NCBI GenBank assembly: GCA_033851265.1
Contig: JAWWOW010000025.1
Coordinates: forward strand, 127,982-191,981
Length of the DNA: 64,000 nt
Direction: 5' to 3'
From: JAWWOW01 sp033851265
GTDB lineage: Bacteria; Actinomycetota; Actinomycetes; JAWWOW01
Below are positions 34,846 through 42,530 of this stretch, in pieces. The translations under genes were made by a program, and so were the position numbers. The notes below the pieces were generated by a model that did not search any database, was not told the DNA's origin, and saw nothing but the letters and a program-made list of their open reading frames with translations. Position 1 is the first letter of the stretch, and each line of letters starts with the position of its first letter.

Positions 34846-35443
34846 CTCCGAAGCCGCGGACGAGGGTGTTCAGGGCATCGCGCCAGACGCGGTCCTCTTC
34901 GCCGGCGGGGAGGATGCGCAACGTGCCGCCGCGGAGCTCGGCGTTGCCGAGCCCTTCACACATCGCGTTGAACTCGACGGCTGCTTCGAGCACCGACTTG
35001 TCCCCGAGCAGACCGGCATCGTCGAGGCGTCGGACCTTGGCTTCGAGTCGCGTGAACGCACCTGCCCGCGCTTGCGTCAGCTCGGGTCCGGCGTGCAGCC
35101 CGGGGATCATCCGCTGGAAGGCGATGCGGAACAGCGCTGGGTGCCCGCGCACGAAGCCGCGGAAGACCACTGCGCCGACGTCGATCAGGTCGGCGGCTGC
35201 ATCGGCAGTCTCCGGGAGCCCGTCGAGACCGTCGTGCAGCAGCTCGAACGCCTTCTGGGCGAGCGCGGCGACGAGACCGTCCTTGGAGCCGAACAGGCTG
35301 TAGACCGCGCGCGTCGTCGTACCGACCTCCGTCGCGACCGCCCGCACGGACAGCGCATCCGGCCCGTTGGCGGCAACCAGCTCCTCGGCGGCGGCGCGGA
35401 GCGCGTCCCGCGTCCGGTCGCCGTGCTCACGCGGCCTGCCCAC
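34805..35443 (-). CDS. TetR-family transcriptional regulator
   Basis: 212 aa with an N-terminal TetR helix-turn-helix: DALRAAAEELVAANGPDALS then VRAVATEVGTTTRAVYSLFG and SKDGLVAALAQKA. The effector domain resembles the TetR_C WHG type (GHPALFRIAFQRMIPGL). The last nine codons (GVEPATSTL) are the complement of the tRNA-Val 3' half, so the stop at 34805 lies inside the antisense tRNA; the original C-terminus may have been lost or extended there. It is divergent from the cupin gene, which is its probable target, and an inverted repeat with AACATTGTT lies just upstream of its start. Confidence 0.88.
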   Translation of the reverse strand: MGRPREHGDRTRDALRAAAEELVAANGPDALSVRAVATEVGTTTRAVYSLFGSKDGLVAALAQKAFELLHDGLDGLPETADAAADLIDVGAVVFRGFVRGHPALFRIAFQRMIPGLHAGPELTQARAGAFTRLEAKVRRLDDAGLLGDKSVLEAAVEFNAMCEGLGNAELRGGTLRILPAGEEDRVWRDALNTLVRGFGVGLAGVEPATSTL

Positions 35444-35457
35444 CCACAGGACGATAT

Positions 35458-35472
35458 CGCAACATTGTTACG
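35458..35472. promoter_or_regulatory. Candidate TetR operator
   Basis: The imperfect palindrome around AACATTGTT (exact 9-base core, flanking g/c pairs) lies in the 136-base gap between the TetR start (35443) and the cupin reading frame. Tandem gttac repeats follow it. Location and size fit an autoregulatory TetR operator; nothing more supports it. Confidence 0.35.
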
Positions 35473-35579
35473 TTACGACGTCCCGGAAACCATGTCGGAC
35501 TGCGGTTCTGCGACCAGCCTCCGCGGCGCCAGCAGGGCGTACGTTGCAGGCCCACCCGACGACACGCGTAGGAGCAACG

Positions 35580-35615
35580 ATGGAGTCCACTCACCCCCGG
35601 GGAGTTACCGGATGA
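35580..35615 (+). CDS. Possible 11-codon leader peptide upstream of the cupin
   Basis: An ATG at 35580 with AGGAG six bases upstream opens a short frame (MESTHPRGVTG) whose TGA overlaps the cupin ATG in an ATGA arrangement. The ribosome site is better than the cupin's own GGGGAG, which lies inside the short frame. This arrangement suggests translational coupling or a start-selection artefact. Confidence 0.3.
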   Translation: MESTHPRGVTG

Positions 35616-36103
35616 GCGCGCTGGTGCCGTACGCGAGCCCGCGCGACGAAGGCGACGCGCTGTGGGTGACGGGCGGCCGCTACACCTGGAAGGCCACCGG
35701 GGCGCGAACGGACGGTCAATACTCACTCTGCGAAGTGAGCGGACCGGCTGGCTACGTGATCCCGATCCACCAGCACGAGCGCGAGCACGAAGGCTTCTAC
35801 GTCGCGGAGGGCCTCGTCACGTTGTTCTTGGGCGACGAGGTGCGTCCCTTGGAAGTGGGCGGGTTCGGCTTCGCGCCGGCGGGCTTTGACCACTCATTCC
35901 GCCTCGACAGCGACGACGCACGATTGGTCCTGCTCATCACGCCGGGCGCCGCGGGTCACGAAGGGATGTTCGCCGAGATGGGCGAGCCGGCGTCCGGTCC
36001 AGGACTGCCGCCGCCGTCCGACGTGATGCCGGATCCGGAAGCGCTTGGCGCGATCGCCGCGCGTCACGGCACCATCATCACGGGCCCACCACCGGGAGCG
36101 TGA
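35612..36103 (+). CDS. Cupin-domain protein
   Basis: 163 aa from the ATG at 35612. The cupin motif 1 is IPIHQHEREHEGFYVAEG (two His and a Glu, third His-like position Glu/His) and motif 2 is GFGFAPAGFDHSFRL, giving the usual metal-binding set. The C-terminal ~45 residues are Pro-rich with PPPSDVMPDPEALGAIAARH, often seen in small-molecule-related cupins. The substrate is unknown. It diverges from the TetR gene, which may control it. Confidence 0.85.
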   Translation: MSALVPYASPRDEGDALWVTGGRYTWKATGARTDGQYSLCEVSGPAGYVIPIHQHEREHEGFYVAEGLVTLFLGDEVRPLEVGGFGFAPAGFDHSFRLDSDDARLVLLITPGAAGHEGMFAEMGEPASGPGLPPPSDVMPDPEALGAIAARHGTIITGPPPGA

Positions 36104-36123
36104 CGCGTCGATAGCCTGCGCGG

Positions 36124-37275
36124 GTGCCGGCCGACGCGACGCTCGCTGATGTCACCGGCGTACTCGATGAGCTGTATTCGCCCGCCTGGGCGGAGGACTG
36201 GGACGCCGTCGGGCTGGTGTGCGGTGACCCCGATGCAGCAGTACGCCGGGTGCTCTTCGCGATCGACCCGGTCGCCGCAGTCGCCGAGGAGTCGATCAGC
36301 CGCGATGCCGATCTGCTCATCACGCATCACCCGCTGTTTTTGCGTCCGGTGCATGGCGTCGCGGCGACAACCGCCAAGGGCCGCGTCGTACACAAGCTCG
36401 TGACATCCGGTGTCGCCTTGCACGTTGCGCACACGAATGCCGACGTCGCTGATCCCGGTGTCTCCGACGCGTTGGCTGCGGTGCTTGGGCTGACGGACCT
36501 GCGCCCGATCGACACGGCACCGGCTGACCTCCTCGACAAGGTCGTGACGTTCGTCCCGCATTCCGACTCCGCCCGGGTGCTCGATGCGTTGGCCGAGGCG
36601 GGCGCGGGTGCAATCGGTGACTACACACGTTGTGCATGGACCGTCGAAGGTCTCGGCACATTCCGGCCCGAGAAGGGCGCGCAGCCCGCGATCGGCAGGG
36701 TCGGGGAAATCGAGGAAGTGCCCGAAACGCGGATCGAGATGGTGCTGCCTCGAGCACGTCGACGCGACGTCATCGCCGCGTTGCTGACGGCACATCCGTA
36801 TGAGGAGCCGGCGTACGACATCGTCGAGCTCGCCAACCTGCCCGGTCGCCGCGGTCTCGGGCGGATCGGCGAATTAGCAGCGCCGGAGTCGTTGACTGCG
36901 TTCGCCGAGCGCGTCGCCCAGGCGTTGCCAGCAACCTCCGCTGGTGTTCGCGTGGCCGGGGACCCGGGACGCGTCGTACGAACCGTGGCCGTGTGCGGGG
37001 GAGCGGGCGACAGCTTGCTTGCCGATGTCGCCGAGAGTGGGGCGGACGTCTTCGTGACGGCGGATCTGCGCCACCATCCGGCCAGTGAAGCGATCGAGAA
37101 CGGCGCACCTGCCCTCATCGATGCGGCGCATTGGGCGACCGAGTGGCCGTGGCTGGCGGATGCCGCCGCCCAGTTGGCCGAGGGGGTGCGTGAGCGGACG
37201 GGCGTTACGGTGGAGACCGCGGTGTCCACGCTCGTAACCGATCCGTGGGCCGCGCACGTGTCCGCAGCACAGTAG
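36124..37275 (+). CDS. Nif3-like dinuclear metal centre protein
   Basis: 383 aa from GTG 36124, 20 bases after the cupin stop. Motifs are ADLLITHHPLFLRP (metal-binding His pair), VALHVAHTNAD and, after an inserted PII-like middle domain (PETRIEMVLPRARRRDV, ALLTAHPYEEPAYDIVEL), the C-terminal DVFVTADLRHHPASEA. The longer form with the insert is typical of actinobacteria. Nif3-family proteins bind two metals; biochemical function is not firmly known. It starts a conserved operon with the zinc-ribbon protein and RNase H/phosphatase. Confidence 0.9.
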   Translation: MPADATLADVTGVLDELYSPAWAEDWDAVGLVCGDPDAAVRRVLFAIDPVAAVAEESISRDADLLITHHPLFLRPVHGVAATTAKGRVVHKLVTSGVALHVAHTNADVADPGVSDALAAVLGLTDLRPIDTAPADLLDKVVTFVPHSDSARVLDALAEAGAGAIGDYTRCAWTVEGLGTFRPEKGAQPAIGRVGEIEEVPETRIEMVLPRARRRDVIAALLTAHPYEEPAYDIVELANLPGRRGLGRIGELAAPESLTAFAERVAQALPATSAGVRVAGDPGRVVRTVAVCGGAGDSLLADVAESGADVFVTADLRHHPASEAIENGAPALIDAAHWATEWPWLADAAAQLAEGVRERTGVTVETAVSTLVTDPWAAHVSAAQ

Positions 37276-37304
37276 GAACCGACGCAGGAGTCCAGCCGAC
37301 AGTC

Positions 37305-38048
37305 GTGAACGCCGCCCCCGAAGTGCAGCTGCGTCTGCTCGACTTGCAGGACCTCGATGCCGCGATCGACCTGCTGACGCATCGCCGGAGTTCATTGCCT
37401 GAACACGCAGACTCTGAACGGCTGACGTCGCGTCTCGGTGAGTTGCGATCAGAGATCGTGACCGCGGAGACCGAGGACAGCGACATCGGACGTGAGCAGT
37501 CCAAGGCCGAGGGTGACGTCGAACAGGTCGTCGCGCGCTCGGATCGTGACCAGAAGCGGCTCGATGCCGGACAGGTGGGCTCGCCACGGGAGCTGGAGAA
37601 CCTCCAGTCGGAGATCGGGTCGCTGGCGAAGCGCCGCAGTGACCTCGAAGACGCGGTGCTCGAGATCATGGAGCGTCGCGAAGCTGTGCAACAACGGCTC
37701 GCGGACCTCGTGAAAGAGCGCGAATCCTTGACGACCGAGCTCACGTCCGTGGAGGAGCGCCGCGATGCGGCTGTCGCGGACATCGACGCACAAGTCGCAC
37801 AGAAGACAGCAGACCGCGGGCTGATCGCCAACGAGTTGCCGGCTGATCTGCTTGCTTTGTACGAGAAGATCCGCGCGCAGTCGGGTGGCGTCGGCGCGGC
37901 CGCGCTCTCGCGTGGACGGTGCGAGGGCTGCCACCTGTCTCTCGACGCAACATCGTTGTCCGACATTCGCGCCGCCGCACCAGACGCCGTGGTCCGCTGC
38001 GAAGAGTGCCGGCGGATCCTCATTCGCACCGCCGAGTCCGGACTGTGA
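37305..38048 (+). CDS. Coiled-coil zinc-ribbon protein (C4-type, CsdL/YgfY-like family)
   Basis: 247 aa from GTG 37305. About residues 10-190 form a long coiled coil (LLTHRRSSLPEH... LVKERESLTTELTSVEERR), and the C-terminus carries a zinc ribbon: GRCEGCHLSL and VRCEECRRILIR (four Cys). The gene sits between Nif3 and RNase H/phosphatase in Streptomyces and mycobacteria, where it is known only as a C4-type zinc-ribbon protein. It is a candidate nucleic-acid-associated protein by context. It overlaps the next gene by four bases (GTGA). Confidence 0.87.
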   Translation: MNAAPEVQLRLLDLQDLDAAIDLLTHRRSSLPEHADSERLTSRLGELRSEIVTAETEDSDIGREQSKAEGDVEQVVARSDRDQKRLDAGQVGSPRELENLQSEIGSLAKRRSDLEDAVLEIMERREAVQQRLADLVKERESLTTELTSVEERRDAAVADIDAQVAQKTADRGLIANELPADLLALYEKIRAQSGGVGAAALSRGRCEGCHLSLDATSLSDIRAAAPDAVVRCEECRRILIRTAESGL

Positions 38049-39211
38049 GCCGCAGGCTCATCGTCGAGGCCGATGGGGGAGCGCGCGGCAACCCCGGCCC
38101 GGCGGGCTACGGCACCGTCGTCCGCGACGCAGAATCGGGCGAGGTGTTGCACGAGGAGGGGCGTGCACTCGGCAGGCAGACAAGCAATGTCGCGGAGTAC
38201 CGCGGCTTGATTGCCGGACTGCGCGCGGCCGCAGCGATCGACCCCGATGCCGACGTCGAGGCGCGCTTGGACTCGAAGCTGCTCGTCGAGCAGATGAGCG
38301 GCAACTGGAAGGTCAAGAACGAAGGGCTGCGTCCGCTTGCCAGCGAGGCCGCGCAGTTGGTGCGTGGTCTCGGCAACGTCCGGTTCACGTGGGTACCGCG
38401 CGAACAGAACACGGCCGCGGATGCGTTGGCCAACCAGGCGATGGACGACGCTGCCGCCGGCAACGAGTGGTCGTTACGCGAGCCAGAGCCGGAACCAGCC
38501 GCTTCGCTCGTGGACCGCTCCGCCGTCGGGGACGCCGAACGCGCGGTTGCCTCGAACCGACTGCCGGGCTGGATGGCCGCGCCGGCGCCAGCGACCACGA
38601 CGCTGCTACTCCGCCATGGTGAGACGCCGCTGTCGCTGAACAAGCGGTTCAGCGGACGCGGCGATGTCGAGCTGACGCCGCGCGGTGTTGCTCAGGCGGC
38701 AGCTGCGGCGCACCGAATCGCCACGCGCGGCGGAGTCGACGTAATCGTCACGTCACCACTCACTCGAGCGCGCATGACGGCGCAGGCAGCAGCGGACGCG
38801 CTCCACGACAAGGTCGTCGTCGACAATGACTTCGCCGAGACGGACTTCGGTGAGTGGGAGGGCTTCACGTTCGCCGAGGTCCACGAGAAATGGCCTGAGC
38901 AGCTGGCGGCGTGGCTGGCTGATCCGTCGGTTTTGCCTCCCGGTGGGGAGAGCTTCGCTGAGACAACGGCTCGGGTGCGTCGGGGCGTGGAGCGGCTTGT
39001 CGAGTCCTACGCCGGCAAGACCGTGCTCGTCGTGTCGCACGTGACACCGATCAAGGTGCTTACCCAGTTGTCAGTCGAGGCGCCGTCGACAGCGCTCTAT
39101 CGGCTGCACCTCGACCTCGCGTCGCTGACCGAGATCGACTGGTACGCCGACGGACCCGCCGTACTCCGCCGCTTCAACGACACCGCGCATCTCGAAGGCA
39201 CCGGCGCTTAA
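38045..39211 (+). CDS. Bifunctional RNase H / histidine-phosphatase (Rv2228c-like)
   Basis: 388 aa from GTG 38045. Residues 1-~135 are RNase HI: EADGGARGNPGPAGYG (Asp10), VAEYRGLIAGL (Glu51), RLDSKLLVEQM (Asp76) and Asp126 in NTAADALANQ, so the catalytic carboxylates are present. After a linker, residues ~180-385 are a histidine phosphatase: LLLRHGETPLS (His191), SPLTRARMTA, ETDFGEWEGFTF, VVSHVTPIK. The fused enzyme in mycobacteria removes RNA-DNA hybrids and has acid phosphatase activity. Its stop overlaps the convergent LuxR gene by four bases (TTAA region). Confidence 0.93.
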   Translation: MSRRLIVEADGGARGNPGPAGYGTVVRDAESGEVLHEEGRALGRQTSNVAEYRGLIAGLRAAAAIDPDADVEARLDSKLLVEQMSGNWKVKNEGLRPLASEAAQLVRGLGNVRFTWVPREQNTAADALANQAMDDAAAGNEWSLREPEPEPAASLVDRSAVGDAERAVASNRLPGWMAAPAPATTTLLLRHGETPLSLNKRFSGRGDVELTPRGVAQAAAAAHRIATRGGVDVIVTSPLTRARMTAQAAADALHDKVVVDNDFAETDFGEWEGFTFAEVHEKWPEQLAAWLADPSVLPPGGESFAETTARVRRGVERLVESYAGKTVLVVSHVTPIKVLTQLSVEAPSTALYRLHLDLASLTEIDWYADGPAVLRRFNDTAHLEGTGA

Positions 39212-39948
39212 GCAGGTAGCCGATCCGGGAACGCGCAGGCGACGGCAGCCGTGCGGCTGGTCACGTCGAGCCGCAGGAAGATGTTCTCGAGGTGCTTACG
39301 CACTGTCGCTTCGGAGACGAACAGTCGGCGTGCGATCTGGGCGTTGCTGTTGCCACCAGCAACGAGCCGCAGCAGCTCCCACTGCCGCGGAGTCAGGTCA
39401 GGCACTCCTCGTCGGGCGCCGTCGGCGCGTCGGAGGATCTCGTCGAGATGCGGCCGAAGCAAGGTCAGAACGGCGCGATCGCGTTCGGTGAAGTCGGACC
39501 CATCGCCGCGCGTGAACATGACGCGCACCGAGCGATGGTGCCCGAGCGGCAGCGTGACCATGATGTCGTGTTCGATGCCGAACAACCGGAAGTAGTCGAG
39601 GTAAATCCCGGTCTGGCGATACTCGCGCTGGGTCAAGAAGTCTGACTTCTTGATCACGCTGCTCGTGTCGCCGGTGCGATCGGGATAACTGCACGGTTCG
39701 TACGTCCAATAGTGCTGCCAGAACAACTGAGGGTCTGCTTCGATCTTCGAGTCAGGCAGTTCCTGCTCCCACGCTTCGCCGGCGGCACCCCCGTTGTTGA
39801 CGAACGTGGACACCATGTCGCAACTCACGAGCCCGAACAGTTGCTCCAGCAGCGCAAGGGGGAACCCCGCTTCCGGCAAGTCGTCGAGGCTGACGTTGAC
39901 GACCTCGAGCAGCGCGTGCAGATCATCGTCACTCAATCGGGTAACCAT
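39208..39948 (-). CDS. LuxR-family transcriptional regulator
   Basis: 246 aa. The C-terminal ~60 residues form a LuxR helix-turn-helix (LTPRQWELLRLVAGGNSNAQ, RRLFVSEATVRKHLENIFL). The N-terminal ~170 residues are a GAF-like sensing domain with SDDDLHALLEVVNVS and conserved aromatic residues, without an autoinducer-binding pattern I can confirm. It is divergent from the small membrane protein at 40086, and the 137-base gap contains ATACG...CGTAT half-sites at 40001-40018 that may be an operator. Its stop overlaps the RNase H/phosphatase stop. Confidence 0.85.
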   Translation of the reverse strand: MVTRLSDDDLHALLEVVNVSLDDLPEAGFPLALLEQLFGLVSCDMVSTFVNNGGAAGEAWEQELPDSKIEADPQLFWQHYWTYEPCSYPDRTGDTSSVIKKSDFLTQREYRQTGIYLDYFRLFGIEHDIMVTLPLGHHRSVRVMFTRGDGSDFTERDRAVLTLLRPHLDEILRRADGARRGVPDLTPRQWELLRLVAGGNSNAQIARRLFVSEATVRKHLENIFLRLDVTSRTAAVACAFPDRLPA

Positions 39949-40085
39949 TGGGCTGCCTCCCTCCGGTTACGAACGGTAATGCCGGCCAGCCGACCGCAAC
40001 ATACGCAATTTCACGTATTCCCTCCAGGGGTGAACCGGCAGATAGTCCGTGACATCCGATACACCAGCAACCTGGGGGGTTCACC

Positions 40086-40385
40086 ATGAAGAAGATCCGT
40101 CGCACCGCCACCGCCGTCTTCAGCCTGTTTCTCTCGCTGATCGGCCTCACCGTCACCGGGACCGCCGCGTTTGCCAACGTCCTGCCGCCAGACCCGCCGC
40201 AGTCTCCGGTCGACGGCACGATCTCGGGTTCGCCCGGCGCCGACTCGCATGGCCTGGGCACGCTCGCCGGCTGGGAGGTTGCGCTCGCGGCCGTCGGTAT
40301 CGCGGTCATCGCCGCCTGCTTGACGCTTCTCGTAGTGCGCATGGCCGCGACTCAACGTCGGGGGACGAGCGTCGCCAGCGCATGA
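40086..40385 (+). CDS. Small exported membrane protein
   Basis: 99 aa. The N-terminus is a signal peptide (MKKIRRTATAVFSLFLSLIG, cleavage after AFA), then a Pro/Gly-rich ~40-residue extracytoplasmic part and a C-terminal membrane helix (ALAAVGIAVIAACLTLLVV) with a basic tail, so the mature protein is type-I anchored. The ribosome site is GGGGGG before the ATG. It diverges from the LuxR regulator. No function is recognised; an expressed role in the cell envelope is plausible. A hairpin terminator follows. Confidence 0.7.
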   Translation: MKKIRRTATAVFSLFLSLIGLTVTGTAAFANVLPPDPPQSPVDGTISGSPGADSHGLGTLAGWEVALAAVGIAVIAACLTLLVVRMAATQRRGTSVASA

Positions 40386-40395
40386 CATGGGGGGC

Positions 40396-40432
40396 GTGAG
40401 CCGCGTCGGGCACTGTGCTCGGCGCGGCTCAC
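40396..40432 (+). terminator. Hairpin terminator after the small membrane protein
   Basis: A perfect 10-bp stem (gtgagccgcg at 40396-40405 pairs with cgcggctcac at 40423-40432) encloses a 17-base loop that can pair further. It begins ten bases after the stop of the upstream gene and lies just before rnpB, separating the two transcripts. There is no T-run. Confidence 0.65.
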
Positions 40433-40464
40433 GTATGCGTCCGCGGCCCTATCATTGGCAGTAC

Positions 40465-40853
40465 GGCGGACGAGCCGGCCGGGCGACCGCGTCGAGTGCT
40501 TCTTCGGAAGTGCTCGCCGAGGAAAGTCCGGGCTCCACAGGGCGAAGTGGTGGGTAACACCCACCCGGGGTGACCCGCGGGACAGTGCCACAGAAAACAA
40601 ACCGCCGTTGCTTGCAGCGGTAAGGGTGAAAAGGCGGTGTAAGAGACCACCAGCGGTTGAGGTGACTCAGCCGGATCGGTAAACCCCACTTGGAGCAAGG
40701 TCAGACAGGGAGCGTTCGAGGGCGGCCCGCCCGAGCTCCCGGGTAGACCGCACGAGCCTGTCGGCAACGGCAGGTCGAGATGGATGGTCGCCCGTTGGGA
40801 TGCGGCAACGCACCGCAACGACAGAACCCGGCTTACAGGCCGACTCGTCCGCC
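40465..40853 (+). ncRNA. rnpB: RNase P RNA (type A)
   Basis: The catalytic RNA of RNase P, which cuts pre-tRNA 5' leaders. Helix P1 closes the molecule: ggcggacgag at 40465-40474 pairs with ctcgtccgcc at 40844-40853. Universally conserved elements are present: GAGGAAAGTCCGGGCTCC (40514 region), ACAGAAAACAAACCGCC, GGTAAGGGTGAAAAGG, the AGACCACCAGC segment and the 3' ACAGAACCCGGCTTAC. The length of ~389 bases and the order of helices fit actinobacterial type A. It is flanked by the terminator at 40396 and a convergent minus-strand gene. Confidence 0.95.
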
Positions 40854-40856
40854 GCC
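40824..40856 (+). repeat. rnpB 3' end, first copy of a dispersed direct repeat
   Basis: The segment reading gaacccggcttac then gccgactcgtccgcc is the 3' end of rnpB and is repeated imperfectly at 42489 and 48778 in the same orientation. RNA-gene 3' ends are classic integration targets, so this may be an att-like site. Confidence 0.5.
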
Positions 40857-40866
40857 GGCTTCAAGC

Positions 40867-42411
40867 TCAGGCGAAAGGCACTGACCAGAGGGTGGCGTGG
40901 CTCGCGCCGTTGATGGCGGTGAAGCGTTCCTTTCCGTCCGCGGTGCCAAAGATAAAGAAGACGTCGGCGTTGCGGTCAGGCGTCAGATGGGCCGCGCCAA
41001 CCGAGCCCATCTCGCCAGGCGTGGAGCGGGTGAACAGGACGGTTTCCGTCCGGCCATCAACGACATCGAGCCGTCGCGCGTGATTGGTCGGTGTCAACAA
41101 AGCGAAGTCGTCGCCATTCGCGTCGACGGCCGCGTGCAACGGAGTGCCGCGGGCACCGGTGCGAGTGTTTCCCGTGCGTCCGTTCAGGAGCAGCCACGAA
41201 CGGTGTTCCGCGTGCTCTTCTGCGACCCAGTAAGAGCGATACACGCGGATGTCTTGCACGCCGTCTGGTTGTACGTCTCCCGCGAGCTCGAGTGAAACGT
41301 ACCCGCCACCGTCGCCGCCGTTGCCCATCTGCGACATGTCGAATGTCTTCTGCCAAAGGTCGCGACCACGAGCAAGAGAGCGAACAACGACGACGCCGAT
41401 GCTGCTCCACCTCCAGTCGGTATAGCGGGAAACGACGTCGAGCACTCCGTCGCCGTCGACGTCACCGATCGATTCGATCTCGGCGTTCTCCGTGGCCGAC
41501 CAAACGCGCGCGCCGTTCCGTCCGCTGAGGACGGTCTGCACGTCGCCATAGCCCCCTTCGTCGGCGCCGACAACGACGTCCGGTATGCCATCACCTGTAA
41601 CGTCGGGTAGGGCCTGCGTGTGGCGGTAGTTGCCGCCGGTGCTCACCGGACGACTCCACAGCGTCAATCCGGTGACAGACGACCGTACGTCGATCGTCGT
41701 ACTGCTTGCGTTGATGGCGTAATCGTCGTGGCCATCCCGGTTGACATCACCGATCACTGTCGCGGCACCCGACGACTCAACCGTCGTCTTCGAGACATCC
41801 GTCCCGTCGGCGCCATCGATGACACGCTCGCGAGCGACGTCATCGCTGCCCAGCACCCACGATGCTTTGCCCGCCGGTCCGCGTATAGCTGACTGCAGGT
41901 GCATGCCGAAGAACGGTGATGTGAATGTGTCGCTGCCGAGTTCGTTCAGTTTGCGATCAACTTGGTCGCGCTTGGGCAGCTGCCACAGCATGGCGCCCGT
42001 CTTGCCGTCGTACGCCGTGACCCGACCTTGGACACCGACGACGACACCGGGCCGCGCCGGGGCACCGACGCGCATGGCGACAACGGTTGCCCATTCGTAG
42101 GTACCCGGGCGCCACGTTGGTGACGACCAGAGCACAGTCCCGTCGCGGCCCCGCCGAACGACGAGATGGCTCACCTCGCTGTTGTCCCAGGCTACGTACA
42201 CGAAGTCCGTCAAGCCGTCGCCGTCGAGGTCATCCGTGCCATCAGGACTCAGATCACCGGCGCGCGCTAGGCCTATTGGCTGGTATTCGTTGACGGCTCG
42301 GGCACCGGAGGGGACAGCGAATACCAGTGCGAGGGGCAGTCCGGCGAGCACCGGACGCAACCATCGGCTGCGAAGAACTGCGGGACGGCGAGCGCCTCCG
42401 CTGCTGGGCAT
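40867..42411 (-). CDS. Secreted VCBS/FG-GAP repeat protein
   Basis: 514 aa with a signal peptide (Arg-rich start, hydrophobic LPLALVFAVPSG, cleavage near ARA). The mature chain holds several calcium-binding FG-GAP/VCBS blades with Dx(D/N)xDGxxD loops: DLDGDGLTDFV, DVNRDGHDDYA, DVTGDGIPDVV, DVDGDGVLDVV and DVQPDGVQDIRV, plus PQQ-like strands (TGAMLWQLPKRD, GLTLWSRPV). This predicts a secreted beta-propeller with calcium sites. It lies directly after rnpB on the opposite strand, between the first two rnpB 3'-end-like repeats, and no function is apparent beyond binding. Confidence 0.85.
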   Translation of the reverse strand: MPSSGGARRPAVLRSRWLRPVLAGLPLALVFAVPSGARAVNEYQPIGLARAGDLSPDGTDDLDGDGLTDFVYVAWDNSEVSHLVVRRGRDGTVLWSSPTWRPGTYEWATVVAMRVGAPARPGVVVGVQGRVTAYDGKTGAMLWQLPKRDQVDRKLNELGSDTFTSPFFGMHLQSAIRGPAGKASWVLGSDDVARERVIDGADGTDVSKTTVESSGAATVIGDVNRDGHDDYAINASSTTIDVRSSVTGLTLWSRPVSTGGNYRHTQALPDVTGDGIPDVVVGADEGGYGDVQTVLSGRNGARVWSATENAEIESIGDVDGDGVLDVVSRYTDWRWSSIGVVVVRSLARGRDLWQKTFDMSQMGNGGDGGGYVSLELAGDVQPDGVQDIRVYRSYWVAEEHAEHRSWLLLNGRTGNTRTGARGTPLHAAVDANGDDFALLTPTNHARRLDVVDGRTETVLFTRSTPGEMGSVGAAHLTPDRNADVFFIFGTADGKERFTAINGASHATLWSVPFA

Positions 42412-42488
42412 GCGGGAGGTTTCTACACGCTCTGTCCGTTTCCTGCCGAGATCACTCGGCGATACCGGCTATCACCGGCGAGCGGAGC

Positions 42489-42520
42489 GACCCGGCTGAC
42501 AGCCGACTCGTCCGCCCGCC
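42489..42520 (+). repeat. Second copy of the rnpB 3'-end-like repeat
   Basis: Aligns with the rnpB 3' end (40824-40856) with one base change and three single-base gaps; the 15-base core gccgactcgtccgcc is identical. It lies between the VCBS gene start and the stop of the hydrolase gene, outside any coding region. Confidence 0.5.
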
Positions 42521-42530
42521 CGCAAGATTT

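Noticed and set aside
40001..40018. ATACG...CGTAT half-sites upstream of the LuxR gene as an operator
   Set aside because: Arms are only five bases with an eight-base spacer; too weak to list as a separate feature, so it is mentioned only in the LuxR entry.
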